DNA from: Homarus americanus
Lineage: Eukaryota; Arthropoda; Malacostraca; Decapoda; Nephropidae
Direction of reading: 5' to 3'
Assembly: GCF_018991925.1 (NCBI RefSeq)
Contig: NW_024726235.1
Location: forward strand, 6,090,350 to 6,154,349
Length of the DNA: 64,000 nucleotides
Shown here: positions 44,298 through 55,084 of the stretch, in pieces
How the letters are laid out: every line of letters begins with the position of its first letter
Numbering within the stretch: the first letter of the stretch is position 1
Position numbers and translations under genes: made by a program
The notes under the pieces: model-generated
Told to the model about the DNA's origin: nothing
Seen by the model: the letters and a program-made list of their open reading frames with translations, nothing else
Databases searched by the model: none

Positions 44298-45558
44298 GAA
44301 CTGATGGATGAAGAAAATTATCTTCCACAGCAAGTGTTCAATGTGGATGAAACCGGGCTGTTCTGGAAGAAAATGCCCAGAAGGACATTCATCACCAGAG
44401 ATGAAGCTTCTTTACTGGGGCATAAACCCATGAAGGACCGTCTCACTATTGCTTGGTGCCAATGTTTCAGGGGATTTCCGACTGAAGCCTATGCTTGTCT
44501 ACCACTCTGAAAACCCCAGGGTGTTCAAGCAACAAAAGGTGGTAAGAGGACAACTTGGAGTTTATTGGAAGTCCAACCGTAAGGCAAGGGTAACAAGACA
44601 ATTCTTTAATGAATGGGCTGTTGAGGTGTTTTGCTCTTCTGTGAAGAGTTACTTAACCACCAATAAACTTCCTTTAAAGGCTCTTCTCCTTCTGGATAAT
44701 GCCCCTGGTCATGACCTTGAACTTGCCAGCACTTTGGAGGCTACATTTGACTTTGTCAAAGTGTTGTTTTTGCCTCCCAACACTACTTCAATCATACAGC
44801 CAATGGACCAGAATGTAATCAGCAACTTCAAGAAGCTGTACATGAAGAAAATGTTCAGAAGGTGTCATCAGACAAGTTCCACTGATCCTGATCTAACACT
44901 GGCACAGTTCTGGAAGACGCAATATAACATCCTGGAGGATGTAAAATTGATTGTGTCATCATGGCAAAAAGTCTCCATTCGATCCCTGAATTCTGCATGG
45001 AAAGCACTGTGGCCAACAGCAGCCCATGATTTTGAGGGATTTGAGGAAGAAACGGAGTTGGACAAGGAGATTGTGTCCATTGGTCAGTAAATGGGACTCG
45101 AAGTGGAGGATGATGTTGAAGAGCATGTGATGTCTCACGAGCAGGAACTTATTCCTGAAGATTTGAAGCAACTGGATGAGATGCTAGAAACAGACCGTGG
45201 TGAGGAGGAAAGGGAAAGTGATGACCATATGTCTTCTTCAGATTTAAAAGATGTTGTTCACAACTGGAAGATGTTCAGGAAACTGGCTTCAAGGCACCCT
45301 GATGTTGAAACAACAGAACCTATTTTGTGTACTGTTGAGGACAAAGTGCTCTCCTTCAAAAACCAGTTAATGATCAGGAGGAGAAATGCCCCACAACCAA
45401 AAATTGACAGTTTCTTCTTTAAAAGGCAGCGGGAGAAAGATGCTACCACTCAGCCTTCCACTTCATAAAGGAGAGAGGAGTTTCCTGTTGGAGAATCTGC
45501 TAGTCCAGAGGTTCCTGACATAATTATGGAAGGTGACTCGCCTTCCAAGAAGCAGTAA
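44298..45558 (+). pseudogene. Tigger transposase DDE domain and C-terminus, broken
   Basis: It starts at ELMDEENYLPQQVFNVDETG, where NVDETGLFW gives the first catalytic Asp. LLLLDNAPGHD (about 44689) supplies the second and QPMDQNVISNFK (about 44801) the third, the DD-D arrangement of Tigger/pogo transposases (DDE_1 fold), which cut and join at TA. The C-terminal acidic helix segment follows (HEQELIPEDLKQLDEM). Breaks are a frameshift between 44450 and 44500, in-frame TAA stops at 45088-45090 and 45466-45468, and an apparent natural stop TAA at 45556-45558. The N-terminal DNA-binding domain is missing. This is the parent family of the MITEs at 11905 and 17958. Confidence 0.92.
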
Positions 45559-45825
45559 AATGCTTCTCCTCCACCCCAACTTCCTTCTCTTCTCTCTTCT
45601 CCTCCTCCATCTCCACCTCCCACTTCAAATTCACATCAGCATCATCAACCAGGAGCCTTCTACATACACACCTCAAAGTAAGTGTACTTTACTGCATTTT
45701 TTTTCTACTTTCTATGTACTTTTCGGTGAGCTGGAACCAATTACCCAAAATCCCATTGAAACAATGGATTCGGTTAACGAACGACCTTCTGGAACGAATT
45801 GTGTTTGTTAACCAAGGGACCACTG
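44298..45825 (+). mobile_element. 5'-truncated Tigger element with intact 3' terminus
   Basis: The 3' end reads GTTAACCAAGGGACCACTG then TA (minus strand CAGTGGTCCCTTGGTTAACA). The transposase relic and a 3' UTR with CTTCTACATACACACCTCAA precede it. The 5' half of the element, including the DNA-binding domain and 5' terminus, is absent; the join to unrelated AT-rich DNA lies just before 44298. Confidence 0.9.
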
Positions 45826-46042
<217 letters not shown>

Positions 46043-46084
46043 GTATATGCAAGTAAATCATTGTAGGTGTGCATGATCCAAGTA

Positions 46085-46470
46085 TATTTTACTTCTACTT
46101 TTATTCTCTTTGCCACTGATCGGCTTGTTAGCCCTTTGGGTGATCGGTCACGTCTCTGATTACTTTTCCTTTTCATTTATCTTTTTCACCAAAAAATTGG
46201 CTCGCTAGCCACCCGGGAAATCAGTCACATCTCTGTCACGCACTGTTGGCAAATACTGGGCATGCACCGGCTCCTGAATGTACCTGAACCCGCTCCAGTG
46301 TTGGTCAAGTCTGGTCTTGAAAGAGCTCACACTCGGTGCCGTCACAACACTCTGGTAGATTGTTCCAAGAGTTTACAACCCTCACTCCGAAAAAGTTTGC
46401 CTTCACAGTTTTCTGGACTTGCGGCTTCTTCAATCTTGAGCTGTGACCCCTTGTGGGGGGAGCTGATAAC
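46085..46470 (-). mobile_element. 3' fragment of the second CR1-like LINE family
   Basis: It is the reverse complement of the LINE 3' end at 59830-60170: CCGGCTCCTGAATGTACCTG, CAGTGTTGGTCAAGTCTGGT, CTCACACTCGGTGCCGTCAC and TCTTCAATCTTGAGCTGTGA. It includes two diverged copies of the tail repeat (GATCGG-TCACGTCTCTG, about 46115-46240). Reverse-transcriptase coding sequence is absent, so it is a 5'-truncated insertion. Confidence 0.88.
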
Positions 46471-46477
46471 CACAAGG

Positions 46478-46657
46478 AAACAAGAAAACACGAAGTTCCC
46501 AAGCACTTTCATGTACAGGGTAATTCATATCTTCAGGAGTGAGTACAGACTAAGGAGAAATACTTGACAAGGCTAATATATACAGTAGAGGAGAGTGAGA
46601 TCAAGTCCCTAGGGGACCGTAGGTGTCCACAATGGTCCGGTCATAAGGCAGTGACCC
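46478..46657 (-). mobile_element. Penelope-like element, 3' part (left of the gypsy insertion)
   Basis: It contains AAGTTCCCAAGCACTTTCAT, the counterpart of AAGTTCCCAAGCGCTTTCGT at 63569, and runs into the ACCC target duplication of the gypsy element. I infer it is the 3' UTR of the element whose GIY-YIG ORF is at 55671-56087, now about 9 kb away because of the insertion. Confidence 0.6.
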
Positions 46658-47221
46658 TGTAGTGGATCCTCTCCCCTATAACTCCCAACTGAGCGCCGGC
46701 CGCGCGCCTACCAGCCAATCAGCGTACAGCCAGCTACGCCGAGAGACTAGGTCTATGCAGTGGACATAGGGGTACGATCGCCGACCTAGTCTCAACCTTC
46801 AACTTCCAGCTCAGGAACAGAGCGTTTCACACCTTAAGCTCCCGCTCCTGTGATTGGCCCTCGCGCTACGAGCACCTCATATCCTGAGTTTCCTAAATAA
46901 CATAAATACGGCCCCGGCTGACCGGGGAACTCATTCTACACTCGGCTACCGGACCAGCAACATCTCTCAACAGCTCCTCACCACCCAGCTTCCTCAGAAA
47001 CCTCCTCGCCCTACAGGACCTCTGAGCAAGCTACTCCTCACCTAGTCACTCCTAAGCACTGCACTGTACAACAATATATATACAGAAAGCACATTGTGAG
47101 TTTCTATTCTACCTCATTCCTGAGTGTGAGATATCTACATGTACGTACATTTGTGTGCCCATACAAAGAGAAAATAGACAACTAAAGAGAATTGACAACT
47201 GCCCACATACAGTACGCTACA
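46658..47221 (+). repeat. 5' LTR of the gypsy element
   Basis: 564 bp, TGTAGTGGATCCTCTCCCCT to CAGTACGCTACA. A TATA-like ATAAATA lies at 46902-46908. It has a 21-bp stretch (around CTCCTGTGATTGGCCCTCGC) that the 3' LTR lacks but the solo LTR at 62051 retains, so the 3' LTR suffered the deletion. Confidence 0.95.
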
Positions 47222-47245
47222 ATTGGTGACCCCTGGCTCCGTGAA
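47222..47245 (+). other. Primer-binding region of the gypsy element
   Basis: ATTGGTGACCCCTGGCTCCG directly follows the 5' LTR, the position where a host tRNA 3' end primes minus-strand synthesis. I do not assign the tRNA. Confidence 0.7.
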
Positions 47246-48078
47246 TACCACACTCCTTTCTGCTGCCTTACTCCCGGAGCTGAGAAGATCGTCCTGCCTG
47301 CTGCCAGCCTAGGCCAACCGCCTTACCTGCATCACTCGCTACCCCACTACTCCACAACGACACCATCTCACGACCGTAAGGTTTATAACGCATTAGTCTG
47401 TTCTCCCCACTGGCGGTGTGAGTGACCCACTTCACAGCTGGAGAGCAACTATTGTGCGATATTCCAAACGTGGTTTGAGCTCTTTGGCCTATTCTCCTAT
47501 TTTTCTTTTGTTTTTTTTAGTTCTGGCCTAAGGACCTGCACCCTAAAAACTGCATTCGTCCCGAAGTCCCCCCTGCAACTGTTCACCTCCCTCCCAGGAG
47601 ATTGTGAACACGGAAGGGGGTCGGAACAAGCACCCATCCCTCATCCTTCCCTAACAGGTGTGACACACTCCCGCAAGAATGGACGGACGGATCTCTCTAC
47701 CGACCTTCAACCACAACGTAGAGGACTGGTTAGTTCATGTGGAAGCAACCCTCATCAGCTCTACGGCTACAGATGAGCAAAAGTACGGCGCCCTGCTCTG
47801 TTCCTTGCCCACTGAAGTCGCCACACAAGTCTCACAGACCATCTCCAACCCTCCAGCGAACAACAAATTCGCCACCCTGCGGGATGCCTTAAAAACGCAT
47901 TACCAACGGACCCGCCCCAGTCTCCTGCAGAACCTATCTTCTATCTCCCTTGGAAACTCAACTCCGGGACTTCTCTGGGAGGAGATGTGCAGGTTGAACA
48001 CCGGCAGACAGGCAGACTTCCTGACTCTATCCTGCGCCAGCTTCACGCACAAAAGCTACCCACACAAGTACGCACCAT

Positions 48079-51000
48079 TAGGGTGTGTCATACGGAGGGG
48101 AATTTTTTTTTTTGAGTTTGAAAAATCGGCCCATGGTATTAATGATGTAGTTCTATGTGCAGAATCATGTGATATCTTCAGATTTGAAAAGTTTTCATTT
48201 TTTGCTAGGTAAATTTTAACTTGAAATCTTATGAAAATTCAGTATTCCCACCCTTTACCAACAATTCACTAAATAGCTTATTTAAAGTAAAGTAAATGTA
48301 TCAGGTTAATTTATTAGATGAAAAATGATCCAGAATAGTGAAACGAATGATCTTGACACATTTATTAAATTTAATATTCCTTTAGAAAACAAAATCATCA
48401 AATACAAAAACCGGTTTTACTACTACGACCCGGTGTTGCTGCACACCATAGAGAACATGTCTTTCTTGCTTCTGTTTCTACTCATCACCTCCCTGCTGAC
48501 CACCTGAGCTCGGATGTAGCCTTCCCTCCTCTCCTGGCTGTACACGTGACTGCTGGCCTCGCTCACTTGCTGTACACAACGCTCTATACTCTGGGTGTGC
48601 GAGGGCCAGGCAGGGACATGCATGGGGTTGTCCAGGAAAGCTCTAACTTGAACATTGGTGAGGCTGCAGGTAAGAGGGGGCTCACTGCCAGCCTGGATGT
48701 TATCCAGATCTATGAGATCAGTGAGGGTCGTGGCACCTAGATTGACTTCAGGAGTCTTCCTGACCCTGAAGGAATCGTCACCAACTGATTCGTCATGCCC
48801 AGATCCTCTCATAAGTCTCATATCCAAGATCTTTTTGACTGCCACTCTTCTCTCCTCCTCATCCTTACTGCAGAGCATTGTCTGCAGAACTGCCTCGGGA
48901 TGAGCATACCAGGAAGATCTCCTCACAGTCTGCTCCACAATCTGAACAACCTTCCTTGGCTGACTCCTCAGGAGCTCATGCTGGAAGAGAACATGCCCCG
49001 GACCTTCGGAGAACGATGACTTGACCTTGGTGTTGAACCAATTTGGCAAGTAGACACTCACGATGAATTGGACAATAAGTCTCAGGTTGTGAAGTTGGTT
49101 CCCTTTCAGTTTATGATGAGCGACCCAAATTCTGCAGAACCTGAGAGCCGTTGTGAGCCACCTAGAATGTGAGACTGGACCTATCTGCAGGTAAGCAGGT
49201 CTATCAGGCATGACCCCAGTTTTGATGGCACTGCAAATCATGTAACCATAGTACTGGTCAGTACTCATAGGTCGTCAATGACAGTATGCAAGCTCAACGA
49301 GCAGAGGCCAACTGTGATTTTTTCAATGGATTTATTTCAACTCAGTGGCAGAGTCCAGCATCTTGCCAAGAGTGACCAGACCATCTGTTGTTTGAAAGAG
49401 TCTTGCCATCCAGCTCCTGGATCAGATGTCTGGAGTGGCAACTCGTTGGTGTGGAGGCTCACAAACAATCCAGACCAGCTTCCCTCCTTAATCTTCCCGC
49501 TCTATCCACTGTATGACCCCCCCTTGCCACCCTGTGTTCGTGTTGGTGCTGTCCCCTCCAATGGCCTGCAGGGTCTGGTCTACGCTCCTCTCTCTGAGCC
49601 AGTTCACAATGTTATCTGTCACTATCTCAGCTGGTTTCCTGATGTCATCTTTCTCTGGAGTGAAATGCCACAAATACTTCCCTCCTGGTTCACTGCAGCA
49701 GGAGTAGTGTTCCTCCTTCACCATGGCAGGGAACAACTTGCCAGAATCTCCAACTTTCATGAACACTTTTGTGTCATCCCTTCTCCCATCAAAGAACAAA
49801 CAATTGATTCCATTTTCTCAACTCCTCACAAACCTCTAGGTTACTGACAAGTTTCCTGAGCTCTCCTTACTTTGTTATGATCTATCACCAGGTGAACATC
49901 ATCAAGTGTTATCAAACCACCGTCAATCCAGGCAGCTGTTGCTATCTCTGCAGTTTCTCTGAGACCAGTGTGGTGACGCATGCTGGCCAGAGCTATGCTC
50001 GGGATATCTTTCCTATTTCGAATCTTATGCCTGGAAGGTTTGGGATCATTATTTTCTGGGTTAGGGACAAAGTCACCATTCTCCTGGTCAGCACTCGGAT
50101 CAGCCATGGGGAAGTCATTAAACTCTGAATCAGCTTGACTCCAATCATCGGCCTTTTTTACCTCACCCTGGGCCTTCTCAAGTCTCTTTTCCTCGGCAAC
50201 TCTTCTCCTCTTCTGTCTCTTCAGCCTCCTGTCTCTTGGACCTGAATACCTTTGGCTAGAAATCATGAGAGCCCTATACTGCCAGTCTCTCTGTGCTTTG
50301 ACAAATGCCAGTTCGATCACAGGAATCTTCAGTTCACGCTTGCAAATACAGGAGATGTGGGCCTCGGATTTACAGTCTGATCGCATCCAAACTCAGGACA
50401 GAGAACAATTGGGCACTTGCAAGTAATTATGTCAAATAACTGGTCCAGTTGTTTGGCAAAGCTGTCCTAACTGCAAGTTTTCCTCTCCCAAGAGAGATAT
50501 CTCTTGCCTTTTCCCAACTGGCTAGCAGTCTCTCACTAATCTTCTTCTGACTTGTTATGACTGGAGGCTTGAACTGAGCGTTAGCCAGAATGTACTGTGC
50601 CAAGACAGCTTTGGTCATATCACTGGCAATGTCTTTGTTTGTGTTAGTTCTTTGGTTCTTTTCACTGATTTGCCTGATTAAAACACCGTATCTCAAAGCA
50701 TCTCTCAATGTAGGCAACTCCGACTTCAGGAGCTCTCTCCCAGACCCAAGATAGTGACTGAGATGGCTGGATTTTTGGTTCCTCGTCCTGACACAAGCAG
50801 CCATCGCAAATATTATCAACTTATAAATGCATCAGAATCTGAAACAGAAAAATATATTGTTAGTTGGGTTGTTAAAGAATGAAGTCAGAAAGCAATGTTC
50901 ACTATTTAATTGTAATGCATTAGTGCAGCTGTACGTTAGATTTTCGATAAATTTCACGCTAAAATTTACCTAGCAAAAGGTTGCAAAATATTGAAACTGA

Positions 51001-51089
51001 AATTATTTTCTGTTTATATACACTAAAATCTACCAAAAAAGTGATGGGCCATTAGTTTTAGCTGATCTTCCCTCCTATGACACACCCTA
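48079..51089 (-). mobile_element. 3,011-bp TIR element of unrecognised type, 9-bp target duplication
   Basis: The termini are TAGGGTGTGTCATA at the left and its exact complement TATGACACACCCTA at the right, with partial pairing further in (CGGAGGG / GGAGGG). The 9-bp direct duplication ACGCACCAT lies at 48070-48078 and 51090-51098, and the gag frame on both sides is continuous without the insert. A 9-bp duplication is typical of Mutator-like elements, but the protein encoded is not a MULE transposase I recognise. The only gene-like content is the broken minus-strand gene at 48423-50819. Confidence 0.9.
48423..50819 (-). pseudogene. Putative transposase of an uncharacterised arthropod repeat-protein family, frameshifted
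   Basis: The minus-strand pieces in order are as follows. 50819-50427 (MAACVRTRNQ..., helical N-region). A short Cys-rich block near 50440-50340 (ITCKCPIVLC then CKSEAHISCICKRELKIP). A charged spacer and SIALASMRHHTGLRETAEIA, ending VIDHNKVRRAQ (to 49841). 49799-49488, with FFDGRRDD, SEPGGKYLWHFTP and AIGGDSTNTNTGWQGGVI. A stretch with HTNELPL near 49450 that needs two or three shifts. Last, 49268-48423, with STDQYYGYMICSAI, HSRWLTTALRFCRIW and YLPNWFNTKVK. I recall similar multi-copy uncharacterised proteins in arthropods but cannot name the family with certainty. The Asp of FDGR, the Asp of GGDST and a later Glu could form an RNase-H-type triad (inference). At least four frameshifts make it inactive. 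Confidence 0.65.
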
Positions 51090-51525
51090 ACGCACCATTC
51101 TGTCTGCAGTAGATTACTCTACGGCACCAGAGCTATATGCAACCGCGGCAGACAGAATTTTCAACGAGTGCGCTGCTGCGCGCCTTGCCGCCACAGACAA
51201 CCCCACAGTCACATCAGTACCTACCTCCAAACTTGTAAGCCGGGTCAACACCCCTCAGCCGAGCAATACCTCGCAAGACATCAGGGACCTGTTGCAAACT
51301 TTGAACCGCAGGATGGACACCATTGAGCAGTTCTGCTCCTCCATACCCGCTGCTGGGCCAGTTCCTGACTCACGCACCACACCCTACATGTCCCGACGCA
51401 CAGCAGCCAGCCCCCAGCACAACAAATATACCCTCTGCTGGTATCACCGGACTTTCGGCCCCAATGCTCAAAACTGTGAGTCCCACTGCACCTACTCGGG
51501 AAATGGCAACAACGGAGGCTGGTAG

Positions 51526-54332
51526 ACGCCTCAGCCCCCGTCCCTTCTGGCGTCTCATTACTGCACGTCACCGAACGCACCTCCGGCAAGAAGTTCCTCG
51601 TCGACACAGGTTCATCGGTCAGCATCATCCCTCCCTCACTACAAGACACGTTAAAGCAGCCCTCTTATGACCTGTTCGCTGCCAACGGTACCCCCATCGC
51701 CTCCTACGGAGTACGCACCCTCGCCTTAGACCTCGGTCTGCCCAAGACTCTGCGTTGGTTATTCGTGATTGCAGACGTGTCTCAACCCATCCTTGGTTTC
51801 GACTTCCTCACCTTCCACAAGCTCGGCGTCGACCCAAGCCATCTATGCCTCATCCATGAACCTACAGCATGCAAGATCCAGGGTTCTCGTGCCAGACACA
51901 CCGACACTATCACCTGTCTTGCGCCTTCCAACGAGTTCTCCTCTCTGCTCGACGAATTCAAGGAGCTTTTCTCACCCCGAGTCTCTCTACCCCCACCACC
52001 TACGTCGGGAATTTTCCATCACATCGAAACCGAAGGACCACCAGTCTTCTCACGCCCTCGCCGCCTGCGCCCTGAGCCCCTGAACACAGCCAAAGCAGAA
52101 TTCAACAAACTACTGCAAAACGGCATCATCCGTCCTTTAAAGAGTCCATGGGCATCGCCTCTTCACATGGTTCCTAAGCAAACACCCGGCGACTGGAGGG
52201 TGTGTGGAGACTACAGAGCCCTGAACCTCGTCACCAAACCTGACAGGTACCCTATTCCGCATGGCCAGGACTTCCACCACAAACTTCATGGCAAGACTAT
52301 CTTCTCAAAGATCGACTTGGAGCATGCCTTCCACCAGATCCCTGTAGCACCTGCAGATACCCAGAAGACAGCCATCACCACTCCGTTCGGACTCTTCGAG
52401 TATGCTTTCATGAGTTTCGGCCTGCGCAATGCAGCACAGACTTTCCAGAGGTACATGGACCATATGCTTCGCGACCTCGATTTTGTCACCATCTACATTG
52501 ACGACATCCTCGTCGCATCTTCGACGCCTGCTGAGCACCAGCACCACCTACAACTCCTCCTCCAACGCCTGCAGTACAGCAACATGAAAGTTGAACCTGC
52601 TAAGTGCGTCTTCGGAGCCTCCTCCATCGACTTCCTCGGTCACAGAGTCTCGCCTAGTGACATACAACCCCGACCACAGAAGATAACTGCCATTAGGGAG
52701 TTCCCCAAACCTGAAACGGCGAAGAAACTCCGAGAATTCCTGGGTTTAGTCAACTACTACCACTGTTTCATCGACAACGCTGCCACCGTCCTAGTCCCCC
52801 TCTACGACCTTCTCAAGGGACTTCCAAAGAAGTCTCACAAGCCTCTCGTGTGGACTCAGGAGGCTGTTACGGCATTCACCACTACCAAACAGCACATTAC
52901 ACGCCTCACCCTCCTGGCCCACCCCGCACCTAACGCCCGGACCACTATCACAACAGACGCTTCTTCAACTGCAGTGGGCGCCGTCTTACAGCAGGAGATC
53001 AACGGAATTCTCACGCCCGTTGCTTTCTTCTCACAACGGCCTCAACCACCACACCTCAAGTACAGTGCCTTTGATCGAGAACTCCTGGCCATATACCTGG
53101 CTATCAAACATTTCCAGCACTTCCTCGAAGCCCGTCAGTTCACCATCTTCACTGATCACAAGCCCTTTGGCCACGCCTTCACTTCAGCTTCCCAGTCACA
53201 TACACCTCGTGTCCTGCGCCACTTGGCTTACATCTCGGAGTTCTCCAGCGACGTCCAACACATTAAAGGCAGCCACAACGAGATCGCCGACGCCCTCTCT
53301 CGTTGTATATCCAACATTCTTCCCTCATCTCCACCCATTGATTATGGGCAGCTCGCCGCGGCTCAAGAGAACGACGAAGACCTGGCAGCATACAAGACAT
53401 CCCCCTCAGGCCTCACACTCCAAGAACTCCCTGTTCCTGGCACGAACATAAAATTGTGGTGCGACGTATCCTGTGGGCAGCCTAGACCTTTCGTGCCTCA
53501 CGTCCACTGCCGCACTGTTTTCAACCGCATCCATGGTCTCAGCCACCCGGGTGTGTGGGCCTCTCAGCGCCTCCTCACTCAACGTGTCGTCTGGCCCGGC
53601 ATCAAGTCTGATACTAAGAAATGGGCTGCCCAGTGCCTGGCCTGCCAGTCCTCCAAAATACATCGTCACATACGGGCCCCCTTAGAAACCTTCCCTATTC
53701 CCAAAGGAAGTTTTCAAGTAGTACACCTCGACATCGTGGGACCTCTTCCATCATCCTACGGTAGCACCTACATCTTCACCTGCATCAACCGTTTCACCAG
53801 GTGGACAGAAGCCATTCCCATGCCCAATGCTACGGCAGAGACTACCATCCGCGTCTTCATGTCCGGTTGGGTTTCCCGTTTCAGCTCCCCCGCAACCGTC
53901 ATCACTGACCGAGGAGCCCAGTTTGAGTCACAACTCTGGCAGGACCTCCTACAGTTCCTCGGCACGTCTAGGCAACGCACTACCGCATACCACCCTCAAG
54001 TCAACGGCATGGTAAAGCGGTTTCACCGGCAGCTGAAGGACGCACTCAAGGCACAGCACGACCCTTACAGCTGGACTGATGCGCTTCCCTTAGTGCTCCT
54101 CGGCATCCGTGCGTCACACAAGGAGGATATGGACTGTAGCCCAGCAGATCTCACCCCAGGCGAGCCCCTTCGCCTACCTGGGGATTTCTCACTCCCTCCT
54201 GACCTCCACCAAACCACTCTTGCCGTTCATCACGACTTACTCCAAAAGCTACGACAAGCAGTTTCTGCATTCAAAGCTACTGCTCCACGCCAGCCTCCTC
54301 GGCGCCCTGAACACATCCCTCCTGACTACTAA
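51526..54332 (+). pseudogene. Gypsy pol: protease, RT, RNase H, integrase (integrase active site altered)
   Basis: The pol frame is -1 relative to gag and overlaps its end. The protease has [13 protein letters not shown] (Asp codon 51603). The RT has [36 protein letters not shown] and the catalytic box [12 protein letters not shown] (about 52482-52517). RNase H has [13 protein letters not shown] and FTDHKPF. The integrase has the HHCC zinc finger (HGLSHPG...CLACQSSK), then HLDIVGPLP (first Asp) and [10 protein letters not shown] (second Asp). At the third catalytic position the usual Glu of NGMVERFHR is Lys (AAG at 54015-54017). The main frame ends at 54330-54332; the next codons continue the typical C-terminal domain in another frame. 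The long open frame shows it is fairly young. Confidence 0.93.
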
Positions 54333-55066
54333 CAGCCGAGTATGTTTTCGTCAGGCATGATGCTCACCGCAACCCACTACAACGCCCCTACGATGGACCC
54401 TTCCAGGTGGTTACCCGTTAAGCAAAGTTCCTGACGATTATCCGGAATGGCAGACATGACACCGTCAGCATATTCCGAGTCAAACCAGCCACCTTACCTG
54501 TTGGGCCCCCAGCCCAGCAGCACCACCAACAAACTACGCCTGCACCAGTCTAGCCGCAGTTACCACCGGCAGCAACACCACGCCCACGACATTTCTGGGC
54601 ACCCTCTTTTCACCCTCAGGTACCCCCTGCTCCTGTCCTGGACCCTGCTGCTGTTGTAAAACCTGCTCCTATCATAGTCCCTCCTCCCGTCATAGAACCT
54701 GCTCCTGCCATGGACCCTCCTCCTGTCATAGAACCTGCATCTGTCATGGACCCTCCTCCTGACGTAGACCCTCCTCCTGTCATAGAACCTGCTCCTGCCA
54801 TGGACCCTCCTCCTGACGTCGCCCCTGACCCGGTCATCCCAGCTAGAGACCATGAGGATGCAGCCCCTGCAGCAACAGGAGCACAACAACCATTGCTTGT
54901 ACAACCTCCTCTAATCCGAAACCCTCTTTCTCCCCCTAATTCAACCACAGGTTTTGTGTCACTAGACGGAGTTGTTACACGTAGCGGCCGAGTCGTACGT
55001 ACACCTGCCCGGTATGTGTCATGTGTGGGACGCAACCCGGACAACATCCAGCTTCCCGCCGCACCG
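54333..55066 (+). pseudogene. Gypsy pol C-terminal tail with proline-rich repeats
   Basis: After the 54332 stop the frame-shifted continuation [26 protein letters not shown] then stop, and NGRHDTVSIFRVKPA is the GPY/F-type integrase tail. It leads into a Pro-rich array of about 12-residue units (PPPVIEPAPAMDP and PPPDVDPPPVIEP variants, 54650-54835) and ends TRSGRVVRTPARYV, a basic closing motif common in such elements. Several stops are present. The same Pro-rich tail remains as coding debris in the small LTR element at 60178-61748. Confidence 0.8.
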
Positions 55067-55084
55067 GGAGGGGAGGGGGAGTAT
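55066..55084 (+). other. Polypurine tract of the gypsy element
   Basis: GGGAGGGGAGGGGGAGTAT sits immediately before the 3' LTR, where plus-strand synthesis is primed. Confidence 0.85.

Larger units (their letters stand above)
47679..51525 (+). pseudogene. Gypsy gag, interrupted by the 3-kb TIR element
   Basis: Gag starts at ATG 47679 (MDGRISLPTFNHNVEDWLVH, with the W of a capsid-like start and QKYGALLCSLPTEVATQV downstream). A frameshift lies near 48000-48030, after which the expected DSILRQLHAQKLPTQVRTI frame is open up to 48079. The 48079-51089 insertion follows. Gag then resumes in register at 51099 (ILSAVDYSTAPELYATA), continues to a basic/proline region and ends with a CCHC-like knuckle CWYHRTFGPNAQNC with a later Cys (NGGW, stop 51523-51525). 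The gene builds the retrotransposon particle and binds its RNA. This copy is broken twice. Confidence 0.88.

Noticed and set aside
49278..49847. 189-codon plus-strand frame inside the TIR element
   Set aside because: The opposite strand has the motif-bearing frames (FFDGRRDD, GGDSTNTNTG) in collinear order with the rest of the gene; this frame has none.
48081..51088. Considered a TA-duplicating (Tigger/mariner) reading of the same element, TA|GGGTGTG...CACACCC|TA
   Set aside because: The flanking 9-bp ACGCACCAT repeat and the exactly continuous gag frame show the TA belongs to the element ends.
48079..51089. Considered calling the nested element a standard Mutator-like (MULE) transposon
   Set aside because: The 9-bp duplication fits, but the encoded protein lacks any MULE transposase feature I can identify, so only the duplication length supports it.
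54560..55047. Arg- or Gly-rich minus-strand frames
   Set aside because: They are antisense of the Pro-rich repeat tail of gypsy pol.
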